From NCBI RefSeq assembly GCF_020523985.1, contig NZ_JAIVKM010000009.1, positions 1 through 64,000 on the forward strand: a stretch of DNA of 64,000 nucleotides, given 5' to 3'. Source of the stretch: Mangrovibacter yixingensis (lineage in GTDB: Bacteria; Pseudomonadota; Gammaproteobacteria; Enterobacterales; Enterobacteriaceae). A model generated the notes under the pieces. It saw only the letters and a program-made list of their open reading frames with translations. It did not search any database and was not told where the DNA came from. Of this stretch, positions 19,489 through 31,853 are shown piece after piece. How positions within the stretch are numbered: the first letter of the stretch is position 1; every line of letters begins with the position of its first letter. The position numbers and the translations under genes are program-made.

Positions 19489-21921
19489 TTAAAGCAGTTT
19501 TGCCAAGCGATTAATATCGGACTGAATAGCTCCGGCGGTAACATCCCGGCCAGCTCCTGGCCCACGAATTACCAAGGGATTATCCCGATACCAGCGGCTT
19601 TCAATAGCAAACACATTGTCACAGGGCAGCAGAGAAGCTAACGGATGTTCCTGGCGTACCGCTTCCACCCCAACCCGAGCTTTACCGTTGGCATCAAAAC
19701 GGGCTACGTAGCGCAATACCAACCCCATCTCCTGCGCGGCTTCCAGGCGTTGCAACATTTGCTCATTCAGTGCGTCGCCGTTTTCGAAGAAATAGTCAAC
19801 AGAACCAGATTCACAACCAACCGGAACCAGTGATTCAACCCGCACCTGTTCAGGCTCGATGTCATACCCGGCTTCACGCGCCAAAATAACCAATTTGCGC
19901 ATGACATCCTGCCCCGAGAGGTCTACCCGTGGATCAGGCTCAGTTAGCCCCTGCTGCCAGGCCTGATCGACCAGATCGGTGAAAGGCACTGTGCCGTCAA
20001 ATTGCAAAAACAACCAAGAGAGCGTTCCGGAAAAAATACCGCTGATCGCAAGGATCGAATCACCGCTGTCTCGCAAGTCTCGAACCGTATGGTTCACAGG
20101 CAAGCCTGCACCCACAGTTGCATTGTATAACCAGTGACGCCCCGTTTTCGCAAATGCATCGCGGATCAGGCGGAATTTATCGCTCGTACTGGCACCCGCA
20201 AGTTTATTTGCACTGATAACGTGGAAACCATGGCTGGCAAAATCCAGATACTGGTCAGCCAGTTGTTCACTGGCAGTGACATCCAGCACCACCAGGTCAT
20301 CATACGGGTGTGCCCGCATCCACAAGAAAAGTGCTTCTTCATCCAGTTCTACGGCTTCATCGTTAAAGAAAGCCAGTGCCCGGCTGGCATCAAGCCCATC
20401 ATAGCTCAACAAGCTACGGCGGCTGTCCACCACCCCAGCCAGAATAAATTCAAACCCTGTTCTGGCAGATAACGACTCCTGCTCCCGGGCAAATAACTCC
20501 AGCCAACGAGAACCAATATTGCCTTTGCCAAACAGTACCAAACCAATACGCTTCTCGGCGCGGAACAAAGACTGATGCAGCCCCTGAATCAGGTGTTCAG
20601 TTGGCCCACTACGAAGTACAGCAACCAGGCTGATACCTTCATCGGATTGCCAAATAAACTCTACCGGCTGGTCTTTTAGCTGCTGCCAGAAGCGGTGGCT
20701 GTGCAGAGGATTACGGCACACACCCGCACCCACCATCGCAACCAAAGCCAGACCTTCACGCAGCACCAATTCACCTTGTGGTGCAATATCCTGTAATTGC
20801 TGCCAGGCACTGTTCACCACTTCCGAGGTATAGCACATCTGCAACAGATGGCGGTCAGGATGCACACCAATAGCAAGAGGGCGAAGTTGAGCGCGTTTGA
20901 GCACCGTATCCACCTCTTTTTGTGCCTGGCGGAAATCTTGTTCTGGTGCCAACTGCAGCTCAATCAAACACACGTCGTCATGACTGGTCACAATACGTGC
21001 CCCAGTCCCCGAGGCTAATACGCGTTCAATACGCGTTGAGCCTTGCTCTGGGTTATAACTACAACGTAACTGCAGGTCGATATCACTGCCGGATACAGGC
21101 TGAAGTGTACGGGTATGCAGCACTGGTGCGGCAAGGCGGGCCAGTTCACTGGCTTCATCCAGGCGCAATAACGGTAGCAGGCAGGCGTCACTCACTTTAC
21201 GCGGATCTGCGCTATAAACACCTGCCACATCACTCCAGATAGTTACGCGGGAAACCCCAGCCAACGCACCAATCTGCGTTGCAGAATAGTCAGAGCCATT
21301 GCGGCCCAACAACACAGTTTCGCCTGCGTTGTTGCGGCAAATAAAGCCAGTTACCACAATACGCTTGCCAGGATGCTGGACCAGAAGTTGTTGTAACAAC
21401 GGATAAGACAGGCCTTCATTCACCTGAGGCTGTGCAGCACGTTCTGCCCGCATAAAATCGCGGGCGTCCAGCCAGGCGGCTTCCATCCCTTGCAGCCTGA
21501 GGACTTCAGACATCAACCGGGCTGACCATACTTCACCATGCCCGACTACCTCAGCATAAATTGCATCGGTGATTGTGCTGTCCAGCAATACCGCCAGGCG
21601 CTCCAGGTCATGAATAAAATCGGCAATCAGCCCATCAGCAATCTCAGCAGGCAATAACCCACTAATCAGTTCGGTCTGATAGCGGCGCAGCGCTTGTTGT
21701 ACCTGGTGAGCAGAGAGCCGATCAGTCTGGCTCAGTTTCAACCAGCTAATCAGTTGGTTGGTTGTGCTGCCAGCTGCAGACACCACCACGAGATCGCCAG
21801 GGCAGGAATACTCTTCCAAAATTGTGGCCACCCGCAGGTAGCACTTAACATTGGCAAGACTGCTCCCGCCAAACTTATGTAACTGGCGGCCTGCGCCCCC
21901 TGCTGGTGCAGTAACACTCAT
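19489..21921 (-). CDS. metL: Bifunctional aspartokinase II / homoserine dehydrogenase II
   Basis: Catalyses the first and third steps from aspartate towards methionine. The kinase half starts with LHKFGGSSLANVKCYLRV (residues 14-31) and includes GFICRNNAGETVLLGRNGSDYSA (about 200); a regulatory linker follows. The dehydrogenase half begins at about 455 with the NAD(P) fold GLVLFGKGNIGSRWLEL and includes ISANKLAGAS and NATVGAGLPVNHTVRDL. 810 residues, as in E. coli. The start lies 2 bp after the metB stop, so the two are one operon. Confidence 0.97.
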   Translation of the reverse strand: MSVTAPAGGAGRQLHKFGGSSLANVKCYLRVATILEEYSCPGDLVVVSAAGSTTNQLISWLKLSQTDRLSAHQVQQALRRYQTELISGLLPAEIADGLIADFIHDLERLAVLLDSTITDAIYAEVVGHGEVWSARLMSEVLRLQGMEAAWLDARDFMRAERAAQPQVNEGLSYPLLQQLLVQHPGKRIVVTGFICRNNAGETVLLGRNGSDYSATQIGALAGVSRVTIWSDVAGVYSADPRKVSDACLLPLLRLDEASELARLAAPVLHTRTLQPVSGSDIDLQLRCSYNPEQGSTRIERVLASGTGARIVTSHDDVCLIELQLAPEQDFRQAQKEVDTVLKRAQLRPLAIGVHPDRHLLQMCYTSEVVNSAWQQLQDIAPQGELVLREGLALVAMVGAGVCRNPLHSHRFWQQLKDQPVEFIWQSDEGISLVAVLRSGPTEHLIQGLHQSLFRAEKRIGLVLFGKGNIGSRWLELFAREQESLSARTGFEFILAGVVDSRRSLLSYDGLDASRALAFFNDEAVELDEEALFLWMRAHPYDDLVVLDVTASEQLADQYLDFASHGFHVISANKLAGASTSDKFRLIRDAFAKTGRHWLYNATVGAGLPVNHTVRDLRDSGDSILAISGIFSGTLSWLFLQFDGTVPFTDLVDQAWQQGLTEPDPRVDLSGQDVMRKLVILAREAGYDIEPEQVRVESLVPVGCESGSVDYFFENGDALNEQMLQRLEAAQEMGLVLRYVARFDANGKARVGVEAVRQEHPLASLLPCDNVFAIESRWYRDNPLVIRGPGAGRDVTAGAIQSDINRLAKLL

Positions 21922-21923
21922 AC

Positions 21924-23084
21924 TTACCCCTCAGATGCAGCCCGGAATCCATTTTCCAGGTCAGCAATTAGATCGTCACCATCTTCTATTCCGGTTGAGA
22001 TACGTAGCAACGTCTCAGAAATACCGGCAGCCGCACGCGCTTCTGCTGACATTCCGGCGTGGGTCATCGTCGCGGCATGGGAAATTAAGCTTTCAACCCC
22101 ACCTAAAGATTCCGCCAGTGTAAAGAGAGAGAGCCCTTTGAGGAAGCGGCGTAATGTTTGTTCGTCACCATCCAGTTCAAAACTGAGCATCGCCCCAAAC
22201 CCTTTTTGCTGGCGTACTGCAATATCATGCCCTGGATTTTCAGGAAGTGATGGGTGGTAAAGGCGCTTAACCAGGGGCTGTTTTTTCAGATAGTCCACAA
22301 TGGCAAGTGCATTGCGTTGGGCAAGTTCAACCCGCGGAGCCAGAGTTCGAATCCCACGTAGCAGCAGGTAGCTGTCAAAAGCGCTTCCCGTTACCCCAAT
22401 ATTGTTTGCCCACCAGGCAAGCTCTGTCGCCATATCGGCATCTTTGGCAATCACTGCGCCCGCCACAACATCGGAATGCCCGTTGAGATATTTGGTGCAG
22501 GAATGAACCACCAGGTCCGCGCCCAAAGCCAGTGGGTTTTGCAGTGCCGGGCTCAGGAACGTGTTATCAACAACAGTGATTGCACCAGCAGCTTTTGCCG
22601 CCTGGCAAATTTTCGCGATATCCACGACACGCAATAAAGGGTTGCTCGGGCTTTCTATCAGCACCAGTTTGGGTTTCTGTGCCAGAGCCGATTCCAGTGC
22701 CGAATCATCATTCTGGTCAACAAACTGTACACGGTAGCAACCGCGTTTCGCCATGCTGTCAAATAACCGGTAGCTGCCGCCATAACAATCGTGAGGCGCA
22801 ACTAACAAATCACCGGGATTCAGGAAAATAGCCGTCAGCAAATGAATGGCCGACATGCCAGTATTCGTCATCACTGCACCCGCACCGCCTTCCAGTTCAG
22901 CCAGCGTACGCTGGACAACATCACGCGTTGGGTTGCCACGGCGGGAATAGTCATGCTCGCGTGGTGAATTGAAATCAGTGAAGTTATAAGTTGTAGAGAG
23001 ATGAATCGGCGGCACAACACAGCCGTATTGTTCATCATTGTTTAATCCGCTACGTACAGCAATTGTGGCTTGTTTGCGTGTCAT
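21924..23084 (-). CDS. metB: Cystathionine gamma-synthase
   Basis: PLP enzyme joining O-succinylhomoserine and cysteine into cystathionine. The PLP lysine is in VVHSCTKYLNGHSDVVAGA (about residue 198). Other motifs: PPIHLSTTYNF near the N-terminus and SLGGVESLISHAATMTHAGM near the C-terminus. Start MTRKQATIAV gives 386 residues, as in E. coli; 36 upstream codons in frame run back into the MetJ operator and are rejected. Divergent from metJ, operon with metL. Confidence 0.97.
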   Translation of the reverse strand: MTRKQATIAVRSGLNNDEQYGCVVPPIHLSTTYNFTDFNSPREHDYSRRGNPTRDVVQRTLAELEGGAGAVMTNTGMSAIHLLTAIFLNPGDLLVAPHDCYGGSYRLFDSMAKRGCYRVQFVDQNDDSALESALAQKPKLVLIESPSNPLLRVVDIAKICQAAKAAGAITVVDNTFLSPALQNPLALGADLVVHSCTKYLNGHSDVVAGAVIAKDADMATELAWWANNIGVTGSAFDSYLLLRGIRTLAPRVELAQRNALAIVDYLKKQPLVKRLYHPSLPENPGHDIAVRQQKGFGAMLSFELDGDEQTLRRFLKGLSLFTLAESLGGVESLISHAATMTHAGMSAEARAAAGISETLLRISTGIEDGDDLIADLENGFRAASEG

Positions 23085-23170
23085 GGTGAGTATCCCTGGC
23101 TGACACCTGAACCGGCAGGCGCGTAATACAGTAATCAGAAGACAGCCAACAGAGTAAACAGAGTTAACAT

Positions 23171-23194
23171 AGACGTCAATACATCTGGACATCT
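23171..23194. promoter_or_regulatory. MetJ operator between metB and metJ
   Basis: Three tandem octamers AGACGTCA, ATACATCT, GGACATCT (7, 6 and 6 matches to AGACGTCT) lie about 90 bp upstream of metB and 185 bp upstream of metJ. They would let MetJ repress metBL and its own gene. Confidence 0.87.
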
Positions 23195-23378
23195 AAACTT
23201 CTTTGCGTATAGATTGAGCAGAGCGCCAATAACCGTTAAACTTATACGCTTAAGATCCGCAACACAGCAACGCTGTCTAAAAATGTGCGAATCTGTGTAC
23301 GGTAAAAATTTACTTTAATGGTCAGTTCCCGCAAAGGGTTTGGCCTTTTTTAATGACTGAGAGGACTAAAGGTATCTC

Positions 23379-23696
23379 ATGGCTGAATGGAGCGGCGAAT
23401 ATATCAGCCCATACGCTGAGCACGGTAAGAAGAGTGAACAAGTAAAGAAAATTACGGTTTCCATTCCTCTGAAAGTGTTGAAGATCCTCACTGACGAACG
23501 TACTCGTCGCCAGGTAAATAACCTGCGCCACGCAACGAACAGTGAATTGCTGTGTGAAGCATTTCTCCACGCATTTACCGGGCAGCCGTTACCAAACGAC
23601 GATGACCTGCGTAAAGAGCGAAGTGATGAAATTCCGGAACATGCAAAAGTGATTATGCGTGAGCTGGGCATAGATCCGGATACATGGGAATATTAA
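23379..23696 (+). CDS. metJ: Methionine repressor
   Basis: Ribbon-helix-helix repressor of methionine biosynthesis with S-adenosylmethionine as corepressor. 105 residues, as in E. coli. The DNA-contacting beta strand [15 protein letters not shown] is at residues 22-36, and the sequence ends in [17 protein letters not shown]. Divergent from metB; all three met operators in this region should be its targets. Confidence 0.98.
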   Translation: MAEWSGEYISPYAEHGKKSEQVKKITVSIPLKVLKILTDERTRRQVNNLRHATNSELLCEAFLHAFTGQPLPNDDDLRKERSDEIPEHAKVIMRELGIDPDTWEY

Positions 23697-23729
23697 TCCG
23701 GTGCAGCGTTATCAGTAGATAACAGATGC

Positions 23730-23757
23730 AAAAAAGGCGCCGAAAGGCGCCTTTTTT
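23730..23757. terminator. Bidirectional terminator between metJ and rpmE
   Basis: AAAAAAGGCGCC-GAAA-GGCGCCTTTTTT hairpin with T-runs on both strands between the convergent metJ and rpmE genes. Confidence 0.92.
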
Positions 23758-23772
23758 GTGGCAAGCAGAATC

Positions 23773-23985
23773 TTACTTGCTGCCCGGAATGCTGAAACGT
23801 TTGTTGAAACGTTCAACACGACCACCGGTATCAACAACACGTTGTTTACCAGTGAAGAACGGGTGGCATTTACCACATACGTCCAGGCTCAGGTCGTGAC
23901 CCACGGTAGAATGGGTTTTGATAACATTACCGCAAGAACAAGTTGCAGTAATTTCTACATAATTCGGGTGAATATCTTTTTTCAT
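23773..23985 (-). CDS. rpmE: 50S ribosomal protein L31, zinc type
   Basis: 70 residues, as in E. coli. The four zinc-binding cysteines are at residues 16, 18, 37 and 40 (CSC and CGKC), marking the zinc-containing form, as opposed to the cysteine-less paralogue induced under zinc shortage. Divergent from priA, convergent with metJ. Confidence 0.98.
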   Translation of the reverse strand: MKKDIHPNYVEITATCSCGNVIKTHSTVGHDLSLDVCGKCHPFFTGKQRVVDTGGRVERFNKRFSIPGSK

Positions 23986-24066
23986 GGAAAACCTCAGGTC
24001 TAAGGCCGCGTCGCTCTTCCAGCCCTAACGCCAGACACCACGCGAAGTTGATAATAATGGTTTTGA

Positions 24067-26385
<2,319 letters not shown>

Positions 26386-26535
26386 TTAGCCAGAAGAATG
26401 CGAGGAAACTCGGAAAAACAATACAGATCACACTTCGGATGAAAGAGTTGTAACAACTTGCTGCGATTATCTGATAAAAATGTGAACAGCATCAGACAAA
26501 AGGCATCATTTGCGGTTTCGGACGAGGAGAGCACG

Positions 26536-27570
26536 TTGAAGGCGAACAAAAAGGTCGTGGCGCCCACGATGAAAGATGTGGCAGAAAAGGCAGAAGTGTC
26601 CACAGCAACAGTCTCTCGCGCATTAATGAACCCGGAGAAAGTTTCGCAGGCAACACGCCACCGGGTTGAGCAGGCCGCTGTTGAGCTGGGTTATCTGCCA
26701 CATACTCTGAACCGCAATGCCAAACGCAACGACTCTTGCACCCTTCTGGTCATCGTTCCCGATATTTGCGACCCCTTTTTCAGTGAAATTCTGCGCGGTA
26801 TTGAAACCACAGCAGCCAAACATGGCTATCTGGTGTTGATTGGTGACTGTGCTCACCAAAACCAGCAAGAAAAGAACTTTATTGATCTCATCATCAGTAA
26901 ACAAATCGACGGCATGCTACTTCTTGGCTCTCAACTTCCTTTTGATGCCAGCCGCGAAGAACAACGCAACCTGCCGCCAATGGTGATGGCGAACGAATTC
27001 GCTCCAGAGCTTGAATTACCAACGGTGCATATCGATAACCTGACCGCGGCCTTTAATGCCGTCGCATGGTTACTGCAGCAAGGCCATACGCATATTGCCT
27101 GTATTGCAGGCCCCGAAGAAATGCCGCTCTCGCACTATCGCTTACAAGGTTATATTCAGGCCTTGAGGCGCAATGGCATTACTGTAGACTCAAACTATAT
27201 TGTGCGCGGCGATTTTAGCTACGAAGCGGGCGCAAATGCCCTGCAACAATTACATCGTTTGCCTGTACCGCCTACGGCCGTGTTTTGCCACAGCGATGTT
27301 ATGGCGTTAGGTGCGCTGTCATGGGCAAAACGCCACGGTCTGCGGGTACCACAAGACCTTTCGATTATGGGGTTCGATGATATTGCATTGTCTCGCTTTT
27401 GCGACCCGCCGCTCACCACCATGGCCCAGCCTCGCTTCAAAATTGGCGAGGAAGCCATGTTGCTACTTTTGGAACAACTGAATGGGAATACCATCAGCCC
27501 CGGCTCCCGTTTGCTTGATTGCGACCTGGTTATCCGGGAATCGGCTGGCCCAGTAAAAAAAGGGATTTAA
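26536..27570 (+). CDS. cytR: Nucleoside-operon repressor CytR, LacI family
   Basis: Represses nucleoside transport and catabolism genes together with CRP; cytidine is the inducer in E. coli. The LacI helix-turn-helix is MKDVAEKAEVSTATVSRALMNPEKVS (about residues 12-37), followed by a periplasmic-binding-protein-like domain (LVIVPDICDPFFSEILRGIE; SIMGFDDIALSRFCDPPLTT). I place the start at TTG 26536 behind GAGGAGAG, giving 344 residues starting KANKKVVAPTMKDV, which lines up with E. coli CytR. An earlier TTG at 26458 would add 26 residues without family support. Confidence 0.93.
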   Translation: MKANKKVVAPTMKDVAEKAEVSTATVSRALMNPEKVSQATRHRVEQAAVELGYLPHTLNRNAKRNDSCTLLVIVPDICDPFFSEILRGIETTAAKHGYLVLIGDCAHQNQQEKNFIDLIISKQIDGMLLLGSQLPFDASREEQRNLPPMVMANEFAPELELPTVHIDNLTAAFNAVAWLLQQGHTHIACIAGPEEMPLSHYRLQGYIQALRRNGITVDSNYIVRGDFSYEAGANALQQLHRLPVPPTAVFCHSDVMALGALSWAKRHGLRVPQDLSIMGFDDIALSRFCDPPLTTMAQPRFKIGEEAMLLLLEQLNGNTISPGSRLLDCDLVIRESAGPVKKGI

Positions 27571-27657
27571 CGCTTTCGGAATCCTTAATCTGGTCAAACA
27601 CCCGCCCCTTAAGTAACATGGCGGGCTGATAAATACGATATTCACAGCGAAACGATA

Positions 27658-28632
27658 GTGGCACAACGAGATTACGTACGTCGTGGGCAATCGACACCAG
27701 CACGGCGGAAAAAAGGGAATTCCCGCAAAAAACAGACTCAGGGGTCTGCGCTCTCTCCAGTGATGGTTGCCGTTGCGGCCGCTGTTCTGGTGGCTTTTGT
27801 TGGCGGGCTTTACTTTATTACCCATCATAAAAAAGAAGAAAGTGAGGCTCGAAGCGGGCAAAGCATTCCTGGCAATGGTCTGCCGCCAAAGCCTGAAGAG
27901 CGGTGGCGCTACATTAAAGAGTTGGAAAATCGCCAGCCCGGCATTCGCACGCCCACAGAACCTTCTTCAGGTGGGGAAATCAAAAATGCCGATCAGCTAA
28001 CCAATGAACAACGCCAGTTACTGGAACAAATGCAGGCAGATATGCGCCAGCAACCCACACCGCTGAGCGAAGTTCCCTGGAATGAGCAAACGCCAGAGCA
28101 ACGCCAGCAAACATTGCAACGCCAACGCCAGGCAGCAGCGCAACAGCAGTCTCAGCCTTCGGGTACATCATCACGCTCATCGAATACGCAGTCTCAACAG
28201 CAAGCAACGCGTAATACGCAAACTTACACACACTCTTCCCCTGTTCGTGCGCCCACATCAGCTTCACCTTATGAAGACCTGATGCAAACACCTGCGCATA
28301 CATCCCAACGGGAACAGACGCGGAGTACCACTGCGAGCCGTGCCGAACAGCCTGCACCTGTCACACAAGTACAGGAACCGGCCAAAACTGCCGAGAAAAA
28401 AGATGAACGGCGCTGGATTATCCAATGTGGCTCATTCCGCGGGGCAGATCAGGCTGAAACTGTACGTGCGCAGTTAGCATTTGAGGGTTTTTCTTCACAT
28501 ATTACCGTGAATAATGGCTGGAACCGGGTGGTCATTGGCCCGTTAAAAGGGAAAGAGAATGCCGACTCAACGATCAGCCGGTTGAAGGTTTCAGGTCACG
28601 CAAACTGTATCCGTATCGCATCAGGGGGTTGA
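27658..28632 (+). CDS. ftsN: Essential cell-division protein FtsN
   Basis: Triggers septal peptidoglycan synthesis at the divisome. Bitopic inner-membrane protein: short basic cytoplasmic part (residues 1-34, starting MAQRDYVRRGQ), one membrane segment VMVAVAAAVLVAFVGGLYFI (about 36-55), a long periplasmic Q/T/S/P-rich linker with helical patches such as TNEQRQLLEQMQADM, and the C-terminal peptidoglycan-binding SPOR domain (about 246-321, RRWIIQCGSFRGADQAE). It starts with GTG, as in E. coli. 324 residues; the linker accounts for length differences. Confidence 0.95.
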   Translation: MAQRDYVRRGQSTPARRKKGNSRKKQTQGSALSPVMVAVAAAVLVAFVGGLYFITHHKKEESEARSGQSIPGNGLPPKPEERWRYIKELENRQPGIRTPTEPSSGGEIKNADQLTNEQRQLLEQMQADMRQQPTPLSEVPWNEQTPEQRQQTLQRQRQAAAQQQSQPSGTSSRSSNTQSQQQATRNTQTYTHSSPVRAPTSASPYEDLMQTPAHTSQREQTRSTTASRAEQPAPVTQVQEPAKTAEKKDERRWIIQCGSFRGADQAETVRAQLAFEGFSSHITVNNGWNRVVIGPLKGKENADSTISRLKVSGHANCIRIASGG

Positions 28633-28655
28633 AACCCCCAATTTTCCCCCCATCT
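28628..28655 (+). promoter_or_regulatory. Heat-shock (sigma-32) promoter of hslVU
   Basis: GTTGAAA (28628-28634) and CCCCATCT (28648-28655) with a 13-bp spacer match the sigma-32 consensus CTTGAAA-N13-15-CCCCATnT. The -35 overlaps the ftsN stop codon. HslVU is a known heat-shock protease, so the position fits. Confidence 0.87.
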
Positions 28656-28769
28656 ATAATTTCATTCTCTTCCGGGCGCGATTTTGGTGAGCTGTAGTAC
28701 AGGCAGCAAATAGCACAGACAAATCATGCCCGGAGTACCCTCATTCAGCTATCCACAAGGGGTCTGCTC

Positions 28770-29300
28770 GTGACAACAATAGTAAGTGTACGCCGCAACG
28801 GCCATGTAGTAATCGGTGGCGATGGCCAGGCCACGTTGGGCAATACCGTAATGAAAGGTAACGTCAAAAAAGTGCGTCGCCTCTACAATGATAAAGTCAT
28901 TGCCGGTTTTGCAGGCGGAACAGCAGATGCGTTTACCTTGTTTGAACTGTTCGAACGTAAACTGGAAATGCACCAGGGGCACCTGGTTAAAGCCGCAGTT
29001 GAGCTGGCTAAAGACTGGCGTACTGACCGCATGTTGCGCCGGCTGGAAGCATTGCTGGCTGTCGCCGATGAAAATGCATCACTTATCATTAGTGGTAATG
29101 GCGACGTTATCCAGCCCGAAAATGACCTGATTGCGATTGGCTCTGGTGGCCCTTATGCTCAGGCAGCTGCTCGTGCATTACTGGAAAACACCGAGTTAGG
29201 TGCACGCGATATTGTCGAAAAAGCGTTGGGTATTGCAGGTGATATCTGTATTTATACCAACAGTTTCCAGACCATCGAAGAATTACCGTCAAAAGTTTAA
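28770..29300 (+). CDS. hslV: ATP-dependent protease subunit HslV
   Basis: Proteasome-like peptidase forming two stacked hexameric rings, capped by HslU. After removal of the initiator residue the N-terminal threonine of [21 protein letters not shown] is the nucleophile. 176 residues and nearly identical to E. coli, including [17 protein letters not shown]. It begins with GTG at 28770. First gene of the heat-shock hslVU operon; hslU follows after 9 bp. Confidence 0.98.
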   Translation: MTTIVSVRRNGHVVIGGDGQATLGNTVMKGNVKKVRRLYNDKVIAGFAGGTADAFTLFELFERKLEMHQGHLVKAAVELAKDWRTDRMLRRLEALLAVADENASLIISGNGDVIQPENDLIAIGSGGPYAQAAARALLENTELGARDIVEKALGIAGDICIYTNSFQTIEELPSKV

Positions 29301-29309
29301 GGACTGCCC

Positions 29310-30641
29310 ATGTCTGAAATGACCCCACGCGAAATTGTCAGTGAACTCGACAAACACATTATTGGCCAGGACGCAGCGAAGCGTTCTGTCGCTATTGCGC
29401 TGCGTAATCGCTGGCGCCGTATGCAGCTTGATGAAGAGCTGCGCCATGAAGTAACACCCAAAAATATCCTGATGATCGGGCCAACTGGTGTTGGTAAAAC
29501 TGAAATAGCCCGTCGCCTGGCGAAGCTGGCTAATGCACCGTTCATCAAAGTAGAAGCAACCAAATTCACCGAAGTGGGTTATGTGGGTAAAGAAGTGGAT
29601 TCTATTATTCGCGACTTAACCGATTCTGCCATTAAAATGGTGCGCATGCAGTCCATTGAAAAAAACCGTTATCGCGCAGAAGAAATGGCCGAAGAACGGA
29701 TTCTGGATGCACTGATCCCACCAGCCAAAAATAACTGGGGCCAGTCAGAGTCTGCCCAGGAACCCTCTGCTGCACGTCAGGCATTTCGCAAAAAACTGCG
29801 TGAAGGCCAGTTGGACGATAAAGAAATCGAAATCAACCTCGCGGCTGCACCAATGGGTGTGGAAATCATGGCACCGCCAGGTATGGAAGAAATGACCAGC
29901 CAGCTTCAGTCTATGTTCCAGAACCTGGGTGGGCAGAAACAAAAGCCGCGTAAGCTGAAAATCAAAGACGCGATGAAGCTTTTGGTGGAAGAAGAAGCTG
30001 CAAAACTGGTTAACCCGGAAGAGCTGAAGCAAGATGCAATTGATGCAGTAGAACAACATGGCATCGTGTTTATCGATGAGATCGATAAAATTTGTAAGCG
30101 TGGTAATGCTTCTGGTCCGGATGTCTCTCGTGAAGGCGTACAACGCGATTTGCTGCCTCTGGTTGAAGGCTGTACGGTATCCACGAAACATGGGATGGTG
30201 AAAACAGACCATATCCTGTTTATTGCTTCTGGTGCATTCCAGGTTGCCAGCCCATCAGATCTTATCCCTGAACTACAAGGCCGTTTGCCTATCCGCGTAG
30301 AACTACAGGCGCTGACCACTGAGGATTTTGAACGGATCCTGACCGAACCGAACGCCTCTGTCACTGTGCAGTACAAAGCACTGATGGCAACTGAAGGGGT
30401 TAATATCACCTTCACTGACGACGGCATTCGCCGTATTGCTCAGGCTGCATGGCAGGTCAATGAAACTACCGAAAACATTGGTGCCCGTCGTTTACACACC
30501 GTACTGGAACGTCTGATGGAAGATATTTCGTTTGATGCCAGTGAAATTGGCGGTGAGACAATTACTATTGATGCCGCCTATGTCAGCAAACACCTTGATG
30601 AACTGGTGGCAGACGAAGACCTGAGCCGGTTTATTTTGTAA
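29310..30641 (+). CDS. hslU: ATP-dependent unfoldase HslU
   Basis: AAA+ unfoldase feeding substrates such as SulA into HslV. Walker [15 protein letters not shown] (about 57), [14 protein letters not shown] with the pore motif GYVG (about 90), Walker [16 protein letters not shown] (about 250), sensor 2 [17 protein letters not shown]. 443 residues, as in E. coli. The C-terminus DLSRFIL is the HslV-docking tail. Confidence 0.98.
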   Translation: MSEMTPREIVSELDKHIIGQDAAKRSVAIALRNRWRRMQLDEELRHEVTPKNILMIGPTGVGKTEIARRLAKLANAPFIKVEATKFTEVGYVGKEVDSIIRDLTDSAIKMVRMQSIEKNRYRAEEMAEERILDALIPPAKNNWGQSESAQEPSAARQAFRKKLREGQLDDKEIEINLAAAPMGVEIMAPPGMEEMTSQLQSMFQNLGGQKQKPRKLKIKDAMKLLVEEEAAKLVNPEELKQDAIDAVEQHGIVFIDEIDKICKRGNASGPDVSREGVQRDLLPLVEGCTVSTKHGMVKTDHILFIASGAFQVASPSDLIPELQGRLPIRVELQALTTEDFERILTEPNASVTVQYKALMATEGVNITFTDDGIRRIAQAAWQVNETTENIGARRLHTVLERLMEDISFDASEIGGETITIDAAYVSKHLDELVADEDLSRFIL

Positions 30642-30744
30642 TCGCCAGGCACCCGCGGGTATCACGACACCAATGGGTAACACAGTTTCAGGTTAGGCCA
30701 TGTACCGTGTACAATTCGGTTCCGAGCCTAATCCTGTTCATTTC

Positions 30745-30773
30745 AATGGGGGCATCGCGCCCCCATTTTTATT
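30745..30773 (+). terminator. hslVU terminator
   Basis: AATGGGGGC-ATCGC-GCCCCCATT followed by TTTATT, about 100 bp after hslU and 15 bp before the menA start. Confidence 0.85.
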
Positions 30774-30787
30774 GTTGGCGATAAAAC

Positions 30788-31717
30788 ATGACTGATGCCC
30801 AACCTGTGAGTGTTGCCCGCGCGTGGTTTGAAAGCCTGCGCCCTCGTACACTACCCCTGGCGTTTATTTCTATTGTTGTTGGTAGCGTTTTGGCCTGGTG
30901 GCAACACACTTTTAACCCGCTTATTGCCGCACTGGCTTTGTTAACAGCAGGGCTATTACAAATTCTTTCAAATTTGGCCAATGATTATGGTGATGCACTC
31001 AAAGGGAGTGATAAACCAGACCGTATTGGGCCGTTGAGGGGGATGCAAAAAGGCCTGATCAGTGTGTCACAAATGAAAGTCGCCCTGATTATTACCGTTA
31101 CACTAACCTGCCTGTCTGGCCTGGCACTGGTGCTGGTCGCCTGCCATACCCTGTCTGATTTGTTTGGTTTTCTCTTGTTGGGTGTACTGGCTATTATCGC
31201 AGCGATTACGTATACCGTTGGCAATAAACCTTATGGCTATATGGGGCTGGGTGATATCTCAGTACTGATTTTCTTTGGCTGGCTCAGTGTGGTAGGTGCC
31301 TGGTATTTGCAAACTCATCAACTGGCGGTCTCTATCTTTGTTCCCGCTACTGCAACCGGGCTGTTAGCAACAGCGGTTCTGAATATCAATAACCTGCGCG
31401 ATTTAGACAGCGACAGGGAAAATGGTAAAAACACGTTTGCTGTGCGCCTTGGGCCGCATAACGCCCGTCGTTACCACGTCATATTGCTGGCTGGCGCACT
31501 GTTATGTTTTGCCCTGTTCAACTTACTCTGGCTGAAGCAGATATGGGGATGGTTGTTTGTTCTTTCTGCTCCGCTACTGGTGCGCCAGTGCTGTTATATC
31601 CTGCGCGAAACCAACCCGGTAGCCATACGCCCGATGCTTGAGAAAACAGTGAAAGCCGCCTTACTGACTAATGTTTTGTTTATTGCGGGTATCATCATCA
31701 GCCAATGGGGCGGATAA
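30788..31717 (+). CDS. menA: 1,4-Dihydroxy-2-naphthoate prenyltransferase
   Basis: Membrane enzyme of menaquinone synthesis that attaches the octaprenyl tail to dihydroxynaphthoate. UbiA superfamily: the first aspartate-rich motif is NDYGDALKGSDKPDRIGP (about residues 64-81) and the second is NNLRDLDSDRENGKNTF (about 200-216). About eight or nine hydrophobic segments. 309 residues (E. coli about 308). Confidence 0.96.
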   Translation: MTDAQPVSVARAWFESLRPRTLPLAFISIVVGSVLAWWQHTFNPLIAALALLTAGLLQILSNLANDYGDALKGSDKPDRIGPLRGMQKGLISVSQMKVALIITVTLTCLSGLALVLVACHTLSDLFGFLLLGVLAIIAAITYTVGNKPYGYMGLGDISVLIFFGWLSVVGAWYLQTHQLAVSIFVPATATGLLATAVLNINNLRDLDSDRENGKNTFAVRLGPHNARRYHVILLAGALLCFALFNLLWLKQIWGWLFVLSAPLLVRQCCYILRETNPVAIRPMLEKTVKAALLTNVLFIAGIIISQWGG

Positions 31718-31853
31718 CTGATTCACATCAACGCATCCTGCGGTTTTTTTAATGGCAATATTCAGGCGGCCGAAAATTACGCATTACAGCAGGACACGGC
31801 CAGACATTAAGCGATATACTGAAAACTACCAGCAGCAACTAAGTGTTAATCCT

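Noticed and set aside
26458-26535. Upstream extension of cytR from TTG 26458.
   Set aside because: No ribosome-binding site and no match to CytR; TTG 26536 behind GAGGAG gives the family N-terminus.
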